Shown: piece after piece, positions 8,813 to 18,174 of the stretch
Layout: each line of letters opens with the position of its first letter
Position numbering within the stretch: position 1 is the stretch's first letter
The notes under the pieces: generated by a model
What the model saw: only the letters and a program-made list of their open reading frames with translations
What the model was told of the DNA's origin: nothing
The model's database searches: none
Program-made: the position numbers and the translations under genes
NCBI RefSeq assembly: GCF_013415905.1
Contig: NZ_CP058909.1
Location: 3,844,001 to 3,908,000, forward strand
Source: Halosimplex pelagicum
GTDB taxonomy: Archaea; Halobacteriota; Halobacteria; Halobacteriales; Haloarculaceae
DNA length: 64,000 nt
Reading direction: 5' to 3'

Positions 8813-10018
8813 TCAGACCGATTCGAACGTCCAGAGCTGGTTGCCGTTTCCGGACCAGCTGTACTGCTGGACGTTGGCGCCGTCGCTGCCCGAGGAGCCC
8901 TCCACTTCGACCGCCTTGTCGCTGTGGACGGGCTGGATGTGGTACTGGCCGCCGCCCTGGTCGTGGATGTGGAACCGCTGGTTGTCGTTGCCGTAGTCCG
9001 TGTACTGCTGGACGTTGGCGCCGTCCTCGGTGGACGAGTTGGACACGTCGAGCACCTTGCCGCTGTTGGCGTTCTCGATCTTGTACCCGTTGCCCGTGTC
9101 CGTGACGTTCCACTGCTGGTTGGAGCCGCCCCAGTAGCTGTACTGCTGGACGTTGGCGCCGTCCTCGGTGGACTCGCCGGCCACGTCCATCGCCTTGCCG
9201 CTGTTGACGTTCTGGATGCTGTAGGTGCCGCTCTGGAGCGAGCCGGTGGAACCGCCCGAGCCACCGCCGTCGTCGCCGCCACCGCCCCCACCGCCGCCGC
9301 TGCCGTCGGCGCCGACCCAGACCTCGGAGGAGCCGCTGCTCTGGTAGCCCTCGGTGGCCAGGATCATGTAGTCGTGGTTGCCCATGGGCAGCCCGTTGTT
9401 CTCCCAGGCGTCGAAGTGGTTGCCCGTGGTGATCGTCCCCTCCGTCCGGGAGTTCTGCCGGATGCTCCAGTACTGCGTGAACGTCGCCTCCCCCTCGATG
9501 GAGGGCTTGTTGACCCGCTCGGAGGTGTAGATCTCGTAGGACGACCCGTCGGTGGTGTGGCTCCCCTCGTAGGAGTCCCCCGGCTTGTAGCTGCCGTAGT
9601 CCTCGATGATGTAGTACTCCACGAGCGGGTCCGTCGTCCACCCGTACAGGCACAGATACGAGTTCCCGGACGGGCTGTAGTTGGCCGTGTAGTCGACGTT
9701 CCTGCGGCCACCGGTCTCCCAGCCCTTGCCGCAGACGAAGTTCCCCGTATCGGACCAGTCGACGCTGTAGTTGCCGCCGTCCCCGAGGTTCATCGTGACC
9801 GTTCCCTCGGAGTTGGTCCAGAACGAGTAGAAGTAGCCGCCGTCGTTACCCGTCTGGTTCGACGTGATGTCGGCCGCCGCCGGGCTCGCCGTCGCGCCGA
9901 CACCGATGCCGGTCGCCGCGGCGGCGCCCGCCGCTTTCATGAAGGCGCGCCGGTCGAAGTTCCCCGATCCGTCGGCTGTCGATTCGCCACTGCCGTTGTC
10001 GCCAGTATCGCGTACCAT
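8813..10018 (-). CDS. GH11 endo-1,4-beta-xylanase with C-terminal ricin-type (CBM13-like) domain
   Basis: 401 residues. A Tat signal ([10 protein letters not shown], residues 20-29, then an Ala-rich core to about 48) is followed by a complete GH11 jelly roll (about 55-235), a Gly-rich linker (about 237-262) and three Q-x-W repeats of a ricin B-type lectin domain (about 265-401). Both GH11 catalytic residues are seen: nucleophile E134 in PLVEYYI and acid/base E223 in LATEGYQ. No lipobox, so it is secreted free. GH11 cleaves unsubstituted xylan stretches and complements the GH10 enzymes. The mature protein is rich in Asn, Ser, Gly, Tyr and Gln and less acidic than its neighbours, and its upstream region is unusually A/T-rich; both hint at acquisition from bacteria. 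The ATG at 10018 is fixed by the Tat motif and by a TATA box about 40 nt upstream. Confidence 0.96.
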   Translation of the reverse strand: MVRDTGDNGSGESTADGSGNFDRRAFMKAAGAAAATGIGVGATASPAAADITSNQTGNDGGYFYSFWTNSEGTVTMNLGDGGNYSVDWSDTGNFVCGKGWETGGRRNVDYTANYSPSGNSYLCLYGWTTDPLVEYYIIEDYGSYKPGDSYEGSHTTDGSSYEIYTSERVNKPSIEGEATFTQYWSIRQNSRTEGTITTGNHFDAWENNGLPMGNHDYMILATEGYQSSGSSEVWVGADGSGGGGGGGGDDGGGSGGSTGSLQSGTYSIQNVNSGKAMDVAGESTEDGANVQQYSYWGGSNQQWNVTDTGNGYKIENANSGKVLDVSNSSTEDGANVQQYTDYGNDNQRFHIHDQGGGQYHIQPVHSDKAVEVEGSSGSDGANVQQYSWSGNGNQLWTFESV

Positions 10019-10053
10019 GTTACCACTGCCGCACTCGCTTCGACACCCGCGAC

Positions 10054-10063
10054 ATAAATAAAC
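10054..10063 (-). promoter_or_regulatory. Probable TATA box of GH11 xylanase
   Basis: GTTTATTTAT read on the minus strand lies about 40 nt before the GH11 start codon, which suits a short 5' leader. A further TTTAACCAACATTAAA block, roughly symmetrical and sharing the CCAAC core, lies at 10073-10088 just upstream. Confidence 0.5.
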
Positions 10064-10516
10064 ATTAGCAATTTTAACCAACATTAAAACACTACATAAC
10101 TCAACATCATGTAATTTAGTTATAACTAATCCGGACGCGAGATTACCGCCGCGGGAATCGACAGGTATCAGGGTGAGGTGGGCGAGCCGATCGCCGTCAG
10201 TCGCGTCAGCCGCGTCACCAACCCGGACCGGAACCGCGTGCGGCACCGACCAGTCCGTTGGCCGTCGACGTGGTCGATCGGTCCCGAACTATCGGTATCG
10301 ACCGCTGATACCCCGGATACTACCGGAGCTGCCGGGCCAGTCGTCCGTACGATCCGCCACTCTCGATACCGGATCGAGCCCATCGTACTGTGTGGAACTC
10401 ACGCGACTCTCGCTATCTCGTGTCACGGTGTCGATCCCCGCGATCCAGACGTGGGGCGTGGTGAAGTTAAGAATTATTTAAACCGAATGTGTTTTTCAAA
10501 CATCTATATCGTACTG

Positions 10517-10556
10517 TACCAACGGACAACCGTTTCAGTGTAGCTGAACGTTGGTA
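10517..10556. promoter_or_regulatory. TACCAACG inverted pair
   Basis: TACCAACG at 10517-10524 faces its exact reverse complement CGTTGGTA at 10549-10556. Inside, TTCAG and CTGAA also pair around a five-base loop, so the block could fold as a stem with one bulge or serve as a two-half-site operator. It sits about 500 bp upstream of the GH11 xylanase. Confidence 0.35.
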
Positions 10557-10815
10557 ATCGAATGGAGAACGAGATACACCGAACGGAGAACGAGACGACG
10601 AGCGAACGACCCTAAGCATTGATCATCGGGGAAGGGATTCCATCAAATAGAGAACAAAATTGAAGAGAAAAAGAACACTAGTGGCATACAGGGAACGGCG
10701 GTAACGAACAGAGAACGGCGTACGGCAAGCGGACGGTTCGGGAGACGTAGCGGCGGTCGGGCCGACCCGGAGGAGTGCGAGGCGGTCCGGTGTCGGGGAC
10801 GATGAGACGCGCCGG

Positions 10816-12270
10816 TCAGGCGTCGAAGGTGTCGGCCTTCGCGAGCACGTCGGAGTCGTCGACGTTCCAGTCCTGCAGGAACTCGGCCTCGGCGTCGAAC
10901 AGTTCGCCGAACAGCTCGCGGGACTCGTCGGGGGTGAGCGTCTGGACCTGGTCGTCCGTCGAGAAGCCCTGGAAGGCGTAGTCCACGTCCCCGGTCCGGG
11001 CGGCCTCGATGATCGTCTCGATGGTGTCGACGTGGCCCTGGACCATGCTGCGGACCGGGCGCGGGAAGCCGCCGGCGTTGACCGGCTTGACCTGGTTGTC
11101 CCGGACGACCGCGTTGGTCTCGACGACCGGCCCCTGCTCGATGTCCGACACCTGCCCGGAGTTGGGCAGGTTGACGTTCGTGACGTAGGGGCCGTCGCCG
11201 GTCAGTCCTTCGAGGATGTCGAGGAACTCCTCGCCGGACGACTCCAGTTCGAACTCCCGCTCGCCCTCCATCCAGCCCTCGACGTTGGTGGTCTGCTTGG
11301 ACTCGGCGGGCGTCCAGTGTTTCGCGCGGTAGTCGGCGTCCGTACGGCGGACGCCCCAGTGGTTGAGCGAGTCCTGGCCGTCGGCGATGAAGGAGGTGGC
11401 GTACTCGATGAGGTGGCGGTCACCGGCCGCGGGCAGGACGCCGAACCGCCGGAACAGCTCCCAGGTGACCTGCCAGTTGTCGTTGAAGACGCTGTCGTCC
11501 TTCAGGTCGTCGTAGGTGAAGCGCTTGCTGCCGCGCTCGCCGTCCTTCAGTTCGTGCAGCAGCGGCCAGAGGTCGACGCCGTTGCAGCGGGCCTCGTCGA
11601 CCCACGTGAAGTGGTTGATCCCCTTGACGTTGACCTCCACGTCGGCGCGCTCGGCGTCCATCCCGAGTTCCTCCTCGGCGAGCATGGCGAGGTGCCAGCG
11701 CGTCCCCAGAACCTCGTGACAGAGGCCCAGCGCGTTGATGTCGGGGTACTCGTCGTACAGCGCCCGCGTGACGAAGTGGACGGGGTTGGTGTAGTTGAAC
11801 ACCCAGGCGTCGGGACAGTTCTCGCGGATCGCGGCGGCGAACCGGCGGAAGACGGGGATGGTGCGCATCGCCCGGAAGATGCCCCCCGGGCCGATGGTGG
11901 CCGCGACCGCCCCGTAGATGCCGTACTCCTTCGGGATGCGCAGGTCGTGGACGAAGGTGTCGCGGGGGTCGTACTGCGTCGAGAGGATGACCGCGTCGGC
12001 GCCCGCCAGCGCGTCGTCCAGGTCCTCGACGGCCTCGTAGGACCACTCGGCGGTCGCGTCGGGGTCGTCCTGGACCCAGTTGCCGAACTCGGCGTTGGTC
12101 TCGGCGGCGTCCTGGTTGGTGTCGTAGAGGCGGACGTGCCCGTCGAACTCCGAGAGCGCCAGGTCCTGAATGAGGTTCGGCGCCCACTGGCGGCTGCCGC
12201 CGCCGATGTAGGCGATCTCCAGATCGTTCGAGTCTATCGGCTGCTCCGCGTGTGTCGCGTCGGGTGCCAT
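10816..12270 (-). CDS. GH4-family NAD-dependent alpha-glycosidase
   Basis: 484 residues. GH4 enzymes use NAD+ and a divalent metal to open glycosides by an oxidation-elimination route in the cytoplasm. Seen: an N-terminal Rossmann start (IAYIGGGSRQWAP), the NYTNPV motif, the metal-binding Cys-His pair in LCHEV, and GINHF. The substrate is not settled: alpha-glucosides, alpha-glucuronides and alpha-galacturonides are all handled by GH4 members with similar Cys-His-Glu-type motifs. In this locus an alpha-glucuronide or uronate-containing oligosaccharide is attractive, but that is inference. Last gene of a same-strand group with GH95 and the TIM-barrel isomerase (97 bp gap to GH95). The ATG at 12270 is followed by a short acidic lead before the Rossmann strand. 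Confidence 0.9.
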   Translation of the reverse strand: MAPDATHAEQPIDSNDLEIAYIGGGSRQWAPNLIQDLALSEFDGHVRLYDTNQDAAETNAEFGNWVQDDPDATAEWSYEAVEDLDDALAGADAVILSTQYDPRDTFVHDLRIPKEYGIYGAVAATIGPGGIFRAMRTIPVFRRFAAAIRENCPDAWVFNYTNPVHFVTRALYDEYPDINALGLCHEVLGTRWHLAMLAEEELGMDAERADVEVNVKGINHFTWVDEARCNGVDLWPLLHELKDGERGSKRFTYDDLKDDSVFNDNWQVTWELFRRFGVLPAAGDRHLIEYATSFIADGQDSLNHWGVRRTDADYRAKHWTPAESKQTTNVEGWMEGEREFELESSGEEFLDILEGLTGDGPYVTNVNLPNSGQVSDIEQGPVVETNAVVRDNQVKPVNAGGFPRPVRSMVQGHVDTIETIIEAARTGDVDYAFQGFSTDDQVQTLTPDESRELFGELFDAEAEFLQDWNVDDSDVLAKADTFDA

Positions 12271-12367
12271 CGACTGACGGTTCTCACGCCGACGGTTAAG
12301 AACTGGGGTCGCGGAGAGCGGGACCGCCTCGTGCGTGGACGCGCACGCGGACGAAAATCCGGAGCGG

Positions 12368-14848
12368 CTACTCCCCGCCGACCGCGATGTCGTACGACTC
12401 GCCCGCCGACGCCCGGAACGCCACGGAGTCGTCCGCTCGCGAGGGACCGTCCCCGTCCGCCCGCGTGAGTGCGACGGACTCGCCGTCGGCGGTCTCGACG
12501 CCCTCGATACCGGCGGCGGACGAGACGCGGCAGGTCCCGTCCCGTTCGGCGTGGACCGTCGCCTCGTCGAGACGCCCGTCGCTCCACGACAGATCGACCT
12601 CGAACCCGCCGCGGGCCCGCAGCCCCGAGACGGACCCCTGGTCCCACTCGTCGGGCAGGGCGGGGAGCAGTCGGATCTCGCCGCCGTGGCTCCCGACGAG
12701 CGCCTCGGCGATCCCCGCGGTCCCGCCGAAGTTCCCGTCGATCTGGAAGGGCGGATGGGAGTCCAGCAGCGAGTCGTAGGTCGAGTCGGCGAGGAGCTTG
12801 TGGACGTGTTCGCCCACGCCGCCACCGTCGCCGAGGCGCGCGAACAGCGCGATCGTCCACGCGCAGGACCAGCCCGTGTGCCCGCCGCCGTTGTCGAGGC
12901 GCCGCTCCAGCGACGCCCGGACCGCCTCGTCGACCGCCTCGCCGTCGAGCGCGAGGTCGGCGCCACCGGGGTCGTCCCCGGTTTCGGCGTCGTGCAGCAC
13001 GTCGGCGGGGTAGTAGCCGACGAGGTGTGAGACGTGCCGGTGACCTGGGCTCACCTCCTCGTAGTCGCGCAGCCACTCCCGGAGCGCGCCGCCGTCGTCG
13101 ACACCCATCGGCGGGAGGCGCTCCAGCGCGTCCGCGAGGTCGGCGGCGAACTCGCCGTCCCGGTCCAGCCGCTCGGCCGCCTCGATGCAGTGGCCGAAGA
13201 GATCCCTGGTGAGCTGTACGTCCATCGTCGGCATCACGCAGGTGGTCGCCTCCTGGCCGTCGGCGGTGCGGAACTGGTTCTCCGGTGAGGCCGAAGGGGC
13301 GGTGACGAGCCACCCCTCCTCGGGGTGTTCGACGAGGTAATCGAGGAGGAACTCGGCCGCCTCCCGGAGGATCGGGTAGATCCGTTCGAGGTCGCTCCGC
13401 TCGCCGGAGAAGGCGTATCGCTCCCAGAGGTTCTGGCAGAGCCAGGCGGCGCCCATCGGCCAGTGTCCCCAGTGGGCGTCGGCGGTCTGGGCGGTCGTCC
13501 CCCAGCGGTCGCTGTGGAGATGGGTACAGAACCCCTCGCAGCCGTACCGCTCGCTGGCCGTCTCGCGGCCGGGCTCGCGGATAGCGTCGACGAACTCGAC
13601 GAGCGGGTCGGCGCACTCCCGGAGGTTCGCCACCTCGGCCGGCCAGTAGTTCATCTCCAGGTTCACGTCCTGGGTGTAGTCGCAGTCCCACGGGGGGCGG
13701 AACTCCTCGTTCCAGACCCCCTGGAGGTTCGCCGGGAGCGTCCCGGGCCGAGAGGACCCCAGGAGGAGATACCGGCCGTACTGGAAGTACAACTGCGCGA
13801 GATGGGCGTCCCGCTCGCCCTCGCGCACGCGGTCGAGTCGTTCGTCGGTCGGCGCGTCGACTGGCTCGCCCAGATCGAGGTCGACCCGGTCCATGTGTTC
13901 GCGGTGGTCGGCGACGTGGCGTTCGCGGAGGTCGGCGTAGCCGTCCTCGGCGACCCCTGCCAGCGCCTCACGGCACTCCTCGCGGGGGTCGCCGTCCGAC
14001 GGCGCGACGCCGGTCGCGACGACCACCGTCAGCGCGTCGGCGCCCGCGACGACGATGCCGTCGCCTTCACCGCTCCCGTCCGCGTCGGACTCCGAACCGC
14101 CGTCGCCGACCGACGGCGCGTCCTCGGCACCGGCCGCCGCGACCGTCCCGCCCTCCGCGCGGACTCGCGCTCGCCCCTCGAACCTGAGGCCCCAGCCGCC
14201 GGGTTCTACCGACTCGTCGTCGCCGGGCACGTCGACGACCTGCCCGCGGAGGACGACGGTGTCGTCGACGACGGTCGTCCGCGCCGAGCGGTCGCGGTCC
14301 AGACGGACCCGCGCGTCAACGACTCCGGGTTCGTCGGCCTCGATCCGAACCGCGAGCACGCCGTCCGGCGCGCTCGCGAAGCACTCGCGCTCGAAGCGCG
14401 TTCCGTCGATGGTGTATTCGGTTCGGGCGACCCCGTCGCGGAGGTCGAGGCTCCGCCGGTATCCGTCGGGGTCGTCGTGGCCGGGACAGTCGATCAGGAG
14501 GTCCCCGAGCGGCTGGTACGGCGGAACGCCGGTGGGGTTCCCGACGAAGTACTCGTTGCAGAGTCGCTGGGCGCGCTCGAACTCCCCGTCCCAGAGGCAC
14601 TCGCGGACGGCGTCGAGGTCGTCGGGGCCGCCGTCGGGCGTCCGGTCGGCGTGGTCGCCGGCCCACAGGCGGTCGTCGTTGAGCGCCACGCGCTCGCGCG
14701 CCGGGCGCCCGTGGACCATCCCGCCGAGGCGGCCGTTGCCGACCGGGAGGGCCTCGACCCACTCGCCCGCTGGCGCGTCGTACCACAGCCGGTCGTCGTG
14801 GGTCGGCGCGTCGCGGGTCGCCGGAGCGGCGGACCGTCGTCCCGACAT
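12368..14848 (-). CDS. GH95-family glycosidase (alpha-L-fucosidase / alpha-L-galactosidase type)
   Basis: 826 residues, full length for GH95. Recognised from the N-terminal block [11 protein letters not shown] and LNDDRLW, the YQPLGDLL motif, then [11 protein letters not shown], the HTGWSCAW block and [12 protein letters not shown], all in family order. Members release alpha-1,2-linked L-fucose or L-galactose, sugars that decorate xyloglucan and some glucuronoxylans. No signal peptide, so a cytoplasmic oligosaccharide trimmer. It starts 3 bp after the stop codon of the TIM-barrel isomerase gene, so the two are surely one operon. Which of the two sugars it acts on cannot be told from the sequence. 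Confidence 0.92.
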   Translation of the reverse strand: MSGRRSAAPATRDAPTHDDRLWYDAPAGEWVEALPVGNGRLGGMVHGRPARERVALNDDRLWAGDHADRTPDGGPDDLDAVRECLWDGEFERAQRLCNEYFVGNPTGVPPYQPLGDLLIDCPGHDDPDGYRRSLDLRDGVARTEYTIDGTRFERECFASAPDGVLAVRIEADEPGVVDARVRLDRDRSARTTVVDDTVVLRGQVVDVPGDDESVEPGGWGLRFEGRARVRAEGGTVAAAGAEDAPSVGDGGSESDADGSGEGDGIVVAGADALTVVVATGVAPSDGDPREECREALAGVAEDGYADLRERHVADHREHMDRVDLDLGEPVDAPTDERLDRVREGERDAHLAQLYFQYGRYLLLGSSRPGTLPANLQGVWNEEFRPPWDCDYTQDVNLEMNYWPAEVANLRECADPLVEFVDAIREPGRETASERYGCEGFCTHLHSDRWGTTAQTADAHWGHWPMGAAWLCQNLWERYAFSGERSDLERIYPILREAAEFLLDYLVEHPEEGWLVTAPSASPENQFRTADGQEATTCVMPTMDVQLTRDLFGHCIEAAERLDRDGEFAADLADALERLPPMGVDDGGALREWLRDYEEVSPGHRHVSHLVGYYPADVLHDAETGDDPGGADLALDGEAVDEAVRASLERRLDNGGGHTGWSCAWTIALFARLGDGGGVGEHVHKLLADSTYDSLLDSHPPFQIDGNFGGTAGIAEALVGSHGGEIRLLPALPDEWDQGSVSGLRARGGFEVDLSWSDGRLDEATVHAERDGTCRVSSAAGIEGVETADGESVALTRADGDGPSRADDSVAFRASAGESYDIAVGGE

Positions 14849-14851
14849 CGG

Positions 14852-15649
14852 TCAGTCCAGCTCCAGCGTCCCGCGGATCCCCTCGGCCAGGCTGGTCCCG
14901 TCGCTGGTCGCGAAGAACTCCATGCCGACGTAGCCGTCGTAGCCCGCCCCGTCGAGCGCGTCGAAGACGTTGGCGTAGGCCATCTCGCCGCTCCCCGGTT
15001 CGGTCCGCCCCGGGTTGTCGGCGACGTGGACGTGGCCGACCTGGTCGACGTTCCCGGTCAGGTTCCGGATCACGTCACCCTCGGTGATCTGCTGGTGGTA
15101 GGCGTCGAACAGCACTTTCACTCGGTCGCTCCCGACCGACCGGGTGATGTCGAACGCCTCGCGAGACGATTCGAGGAAGTAACCGGGGTGGTCGACGACG
15201 GTGTTGAGCGGCTCGATCACGACGGTGACGCCCGCGTCCTCGGCGGCGGGCGCCACCTCCGCGAGGACGCGTTCGAGCGCCCGGCGCTGGGTGTCGCGCG
15301 CGAACCCGCCCTGGTCGGGGCCGACGGTGACGATCAGGCAGTCGGCGCCCACCTCGGCGGCGGCGTCGAGCGACCGTTCGATGTCCGCGACCGCCGTCTC
15401 GCGGTCGTAGGGATTCACTGCCGCGGGCGCGTCGCGGTCGTCGATGTTCGACCCGGCGCCGGCGGCGAGGACCCCGGCGATCTCGACCCCGTGTTCGTCG
15501 GCGGCGCCGCGGACGGCGTCGAGGTCGGCGCTCTCCCAGTCGAAGAACTCGACGGCGTCGACGCCCAGGTCGGCGGCCCGTTCGATCCCGTCGACGACCG
15601 TCTCGCCGTCGTCGGCGACGATCCCCGCGTTGGCGGCGAACTCGACCAT
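14852..15649 (-). CDS. Hydroxypyruvate isomerase-like TIM-barrel sugar isomerase
   Basis: 265 residues of the xylose isomerase-like (AP endonuclease 2) fold, closest in pattern to the hydroxypyruvate isomerase (Hyi) group: metal-ligand candidates in VIEPLN, LFDAYHQQ, HVHVAD and GMEFF are all in place. It would interconvert an aldose and ketose or 2-keto acid aldehyde. First gene of the operon with GH95 (3-bp gap) and divergent from mannonate dehydratase (212 bp apart), placing it in hexuronate or deoxysugar metabolism. No signal peptide. True substrate unknown; hydroxypyruvate may well be wrong here. Confidence 0.8.
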   Translation of the reverse strand: MVEFAANAGIVADDGETVVDGIERAADLGVDAVEFFDWESADLDAVRGAADEHGVEIAGVLAAGAGSNIDDRDAPAAVNPYDRETAVADIERSLDAAAEVGADCLIVTVGPDQGGFARDTQRRALERVLAEVAPAAEDAGVTVVIEPLNTVVDHPGYFLESSREAFDITRSVGSDRVKVLFDAYHQQITEGDVIRNLTGNVDQVGHVHVADNPGRTEPGSGEMAYANVFDALDGAGYDGYVGMEFFATSDGTSLAEGIRGTLELD

Positions 15650-15830
15650 CAGGCGCTCGCCTCCCGTCCGGCGACGCTCACGGGAACGGCGGGGGCCGTC
15701 GGGTGTCGGTCGGTCGAACCGGCGAGCGGGCGGGCGCGGCGTGCGGCGGTGCGTGGCATAGCCCGAGCAAGCGTCGGGTGGCTCTTGAATCCACGCCTCG
15801 CGGCGGTCCGGTCCGGGACTCGGGTGACGA

Positions 15831-15840
15831 GATTTATAAC
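15831..15840 (+). promoter_or_regulatory. TATA box of mannonate dehydratase gene
   Basis: GATTTATAAC is centred 27 nt before the ATG at 15862. At that distance transcription would begin at or next to the start codon, so the message is probably leaderless, common in haloarchaea. It also supports the choice of 15862 over any upstream start. Confidence 0.65.
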
Positions 15841-15861
15841 GCCGCCTCCGGTACGGGGAGT

Positions 15862-16947
15862 ATGGCGACCGACAGCGACGAGCCGAGATCGTTCGAGGAC
15901 TTGCCGATGCGGGTCGGCGCGGGCCAGTTCATGGACCCGTCGCCAGACCGTCTGCGATACATCAAACAGCTCGGTGCCGACGATATCCTGCTGAACATGT
16001 ACCAGGTCGACGAGCCGGACTACGAACACATGCCCGACGACGAGCGGGTACCGCTGACGGGCGACGGCGAGTGGTCCGCGGAGAACCTCCGCGAGCTCCG
16101 CGAGCGCGTCGAATCGGAGGGCGTGCGACTCAACGCCATCGAGAACGTCCCCGTCTCGTTCTATGACGACATCATGCTCGACGGGCCCGACCGCGAGGAG
16201 CAGATGGAGAAGATGAAGCGGACGGTCCGCAACATGGGCGAGGCGGGCATCCCCATCTTCGGCTACCACTGGGCGCCCGCGGGCGTCTGGCGCACCGGCT
16301 GGACGACCACCCGCGGCGGCGCCGAGGTCTCCGTCTTCGACGCCGACGAAGCGGACATCGACGAGCTCACCCACGACCGGGAGTACACCGAGGCGGAGAT
16401 GTGGGACAACTACGAGTGGTTCCTCGACGAGATCCTCCCGGTCGCCGAGGAGGCGGGCGTGAAGATGTGTCTGCACCCGAGCGACCCGCCGATGGAGAAA
16501 CTCGGCGGGATCCCCCAGCTGTTCCGCAACTTCGAGAACTTCAAGCGGGCGATGAACTACCGCGACACCGACCATCACGGCCTGGAGCTGTGTCTCGGCT
16601 GCTGGTCGGAGATGGGCGAGCCGCTGGACGAGGTGGTCCGCTACTTCGGCGAGCGCGACGAGATCTTCTACGTCCACTTCCGCGACGTCTCGGGGACCGT
16701 CCCGAAGTTCTCCGAGGACTTCGTCGACGAGGGCAACTTCGACGAGTACGAACTGCTCAGGCTCCTCGACGAGGTCGGCTTCTCGGGCATGATGATCCCC
16801 GACCACACTCCCCACCTGGAGGGGGACACCGACTGGGAACACCGCGGCCGCGCCTACACCGTCGGCTACCTCCGCGGGATGCTGAAGGCGATGCGCGCCG
16901 AACAGGCGGCCCGCGACGCCGGCGTCGAAGCCGTCGCACAGGACTGA
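15862..16947 (+). CDS. uxuA: Mannonate dehydratase
   Basis: 361 residues. UxuA dehydrates D-mannonate to 2-keto-3-deoxy-gluconate in the hexuronate pathway. The family's metal-binding elements are visible: CLHPSDPP, LCLGCWSEMG, FYVHFRDV and MIPDHTP, in the usual order; the insert between strands and total length fit the family. It is divergent from the Hyi-like gene and followed by a regulator gene on the same strand. Glucuronate released by GH67 or GH2 would be isomerised by the UxaC gene at 20146 and reduced before reaching this enzyme; the reductase (UxuB) is not found in the window. The start is supported by a TATA box at leaderless distance. Confidence 0.93.
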   Translation: MATDSDEPRSFEDLPMRVGAGQFMDPSPDRLRYIKQLGADDILLNMYQVDEPDYEHMPDDERVPLTGDGEWSAENLRELRERVESEGVRLNAIENVPVSFYDDIMLDGPDREEQMEKMKRTVRNMGEAGIPIFGYHWAPAGVWRTGWTTTRGGAEVSVFDADEADIDELTHDREYTEAEMWDNYEWFLDEILPVAEEAGVKMCLHPSDPPMEKLGGIPQLFRNFENFKRAMNYRDTDHHGLELCLGCWSEMGEPLDEVVRYFGERDEIFYVHFRDVSGTVPKFSEDFVDEGNFDEYELLRLLDEVGFSGMMIPDHTPHLEGDTDWEHRGRAYTVGYLRGMLKAMRAEQAARDAGVEAVAQD

Positions 16948-17331
16948 ACCGAGTTCGCTCTTCTCCGTCGCCGATCCACGGCCGTCACGCCGAGCCGCGA
17001 CCACCTCCCGACCCGTCGCTGCCGCCGACCGGCTGCGCCTCCAGCATCGCTTCGAGCCGGAAAACGACCGCCAGCGTTCGCCACGTTTCTGTTACTCGAC
17101 CGTCACGTGTCGGGTTCACACGATGCGTTCCACCATCGGTGGAACAGTAGCGGCACCAACGATCGTTATATACGGTCCCGTTACAGGCGGTGGGGGTCGC
17201 CGAAGAGCGAGGGGCGTGTGGGCTGATAACACACCAATCGACCGAGATCGGAATACAGGTATAGGACTGTAATGAGAGCGGGCCGTTCCAACATCAGTAG
17301 ATTTTACCACTGGCGAATCGTACGGAGCGAT
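16948..17331. other. 384-bp intergenic region with palindrome and second promoter-like element
   Basis: Between mannonate dehydratase and the IclR gene, without a convincing ORF. It carries a perfect inverted repeat (17127-17145), a CACCAACGATCG element merging into a self-complementary AACGATCGTT (17158-17167), a TTATATAC box right after it (about 17166-17173), and a second TTTTACC-type box (about 17301-17307) about 28 nt before the regulator's ATG at 17332. Confidence 0.5.
17127..17145. promoter_or_regulatory. Perfect 8-bp inverted repeat, candidate regulator operator
   Basis: GTTCCACC-ATC-GGTGGAAC: 8-bp arms and a 3-bp spacer. Size and symmetry suit a dimeric helix-turn-helix regulator such as the IclR protein encoded just downstream, though a terminator of the mannonate dehydratase transcript is possible. 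Confidence 0.4.
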
Positions 17332-18105
17332 ATGGGAATCACCGAACCGGGTGCGGGCGACAGCGCGATCGGGGCCGTCGAGCGGGCCTTCGCGGTCGTC
17401 GGCGTCATGCGCGAGCGGGGGACCGTGCGGATCGACGACGTGGCGACGGCGCTGGACATCCCCACGAGCACGGCCCACTCCCACCTCGCGACGCTCGAAT
17501 CCGTGGGGTACGTCGTGCAGGGCGAGGACGGCTACCGGCTGAGCTGTCGGTTCCTCCGCGACGGCGTCGCGGTCAGGCAGCGGCGGAACGTCTTCCGCGC
17601 GACCAGGGCCGAGATCGAGGCGCTCGCCGAATCCACCGGCGAAGTCGCCAACCTCGGGATGGAGGAGAACGGCCAGCGGGTCATCCTCTACCAGGCCGAG
17701 GGGACCGAGGCCGTCTACGACAACGCCCCGATCGGCGAGCACACCGAGATGCACTGGACCGCCCTCGGCAAGGCCATCCTCGCGCACCTCCCCGCCGACT
17801 ACGTCGACGAGGTCGTCGACACCTACGGCCTGCCGAGAGCGACCCGGCACACGATCACCGACCGCGACCGGCTGGACCGCGAACTCGCCCGGATCGAGGA
17901 CCGCGGCTACGCCATCGAGGACGAGGAGCGCCGCGAGGGGATCCGCTCCGTCGCCTCGCCCGTCGTCGTCGACGGGCGCGTGGTCGGCTCCATCTCGGTC
18001 TCCGGCCCGAAAGAACGGCTCGACGACGAGCGGATCGAGGACGCGATCCTGCCGGAACTCCGCAACACCGTCAACGTCGTCGAAGTGAAGTACGCGTACG
18101 AGTAG
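17332..18105 (+). CDS. IclR-family transcriptional regulator
   Basis: 257 residues. N-terminal winged helix-turn-helix (about 10-80; VATALDIPTSTAHSH recognition region) and C-terminal IclR ligand-binding domain (about 85-250; SVASPV and GSISVSGP). IclR proteins bind small carbon metabolites; haloarchaeal members near pentose genes are known to control xylose and arabinose degradation. It follows mannonate dehydratase on the same strand, so it probably governs the uronate/xylose genes around it. An in-frame ATG at 17272 would add 20 basic residues; 17332 is preferred since the next residues match the family start and a TTTTACC box lies about 28 nt before it. Confidence 0.88.
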   Translation: MGITEPGAGDSAIGAVERAFAVVGVMRERGTVRIDDVATALDIPTSTAHSHLATLESVGYVVQGEDGYRLSCRFLRDGVAVRQRRNVFRATRAEIEALAESTGEVANLGMEENGQRVILYQAEGTEAVYDNAPIGEHTEMHWTALGKAILAHLPADYVDEVVDTYGLPRATRHTITDRDRLDRELARIEDRGYAIEDEERREGIRSVASPVVVDGRVVGSISVSGPKERLDDERIEDAILPELRNTVNVVEVKYAYE

Positions 18106-18174
18106 GTCGAGAGGGCGGCCACCACCGTCCGGGCGCGCGTCGGCCGGCGCCGGCTCGCCCCTGGTACGCTCTCC

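Larger units (their letters stand above)
10019..10815. other. 797-bp gene-free, partly A/T-rich regulatory region
   Basis: No convincing coding frame on either strand. It contains a strongly A/T-rich block directly upstream of the GH11 xylanase (about 10050-10135), another around 10460-10510 with TATA-like sequence, a TACCAACG dyad (10517-10556), and a purine-rich stretch (10561-10735) with four copies of GAGAAC (10565, 10586, 10650, 10711). It could be an extended upstream control region for the xylanase or hold a non-coding RNA; neither is proven. Confidence 0.5.
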
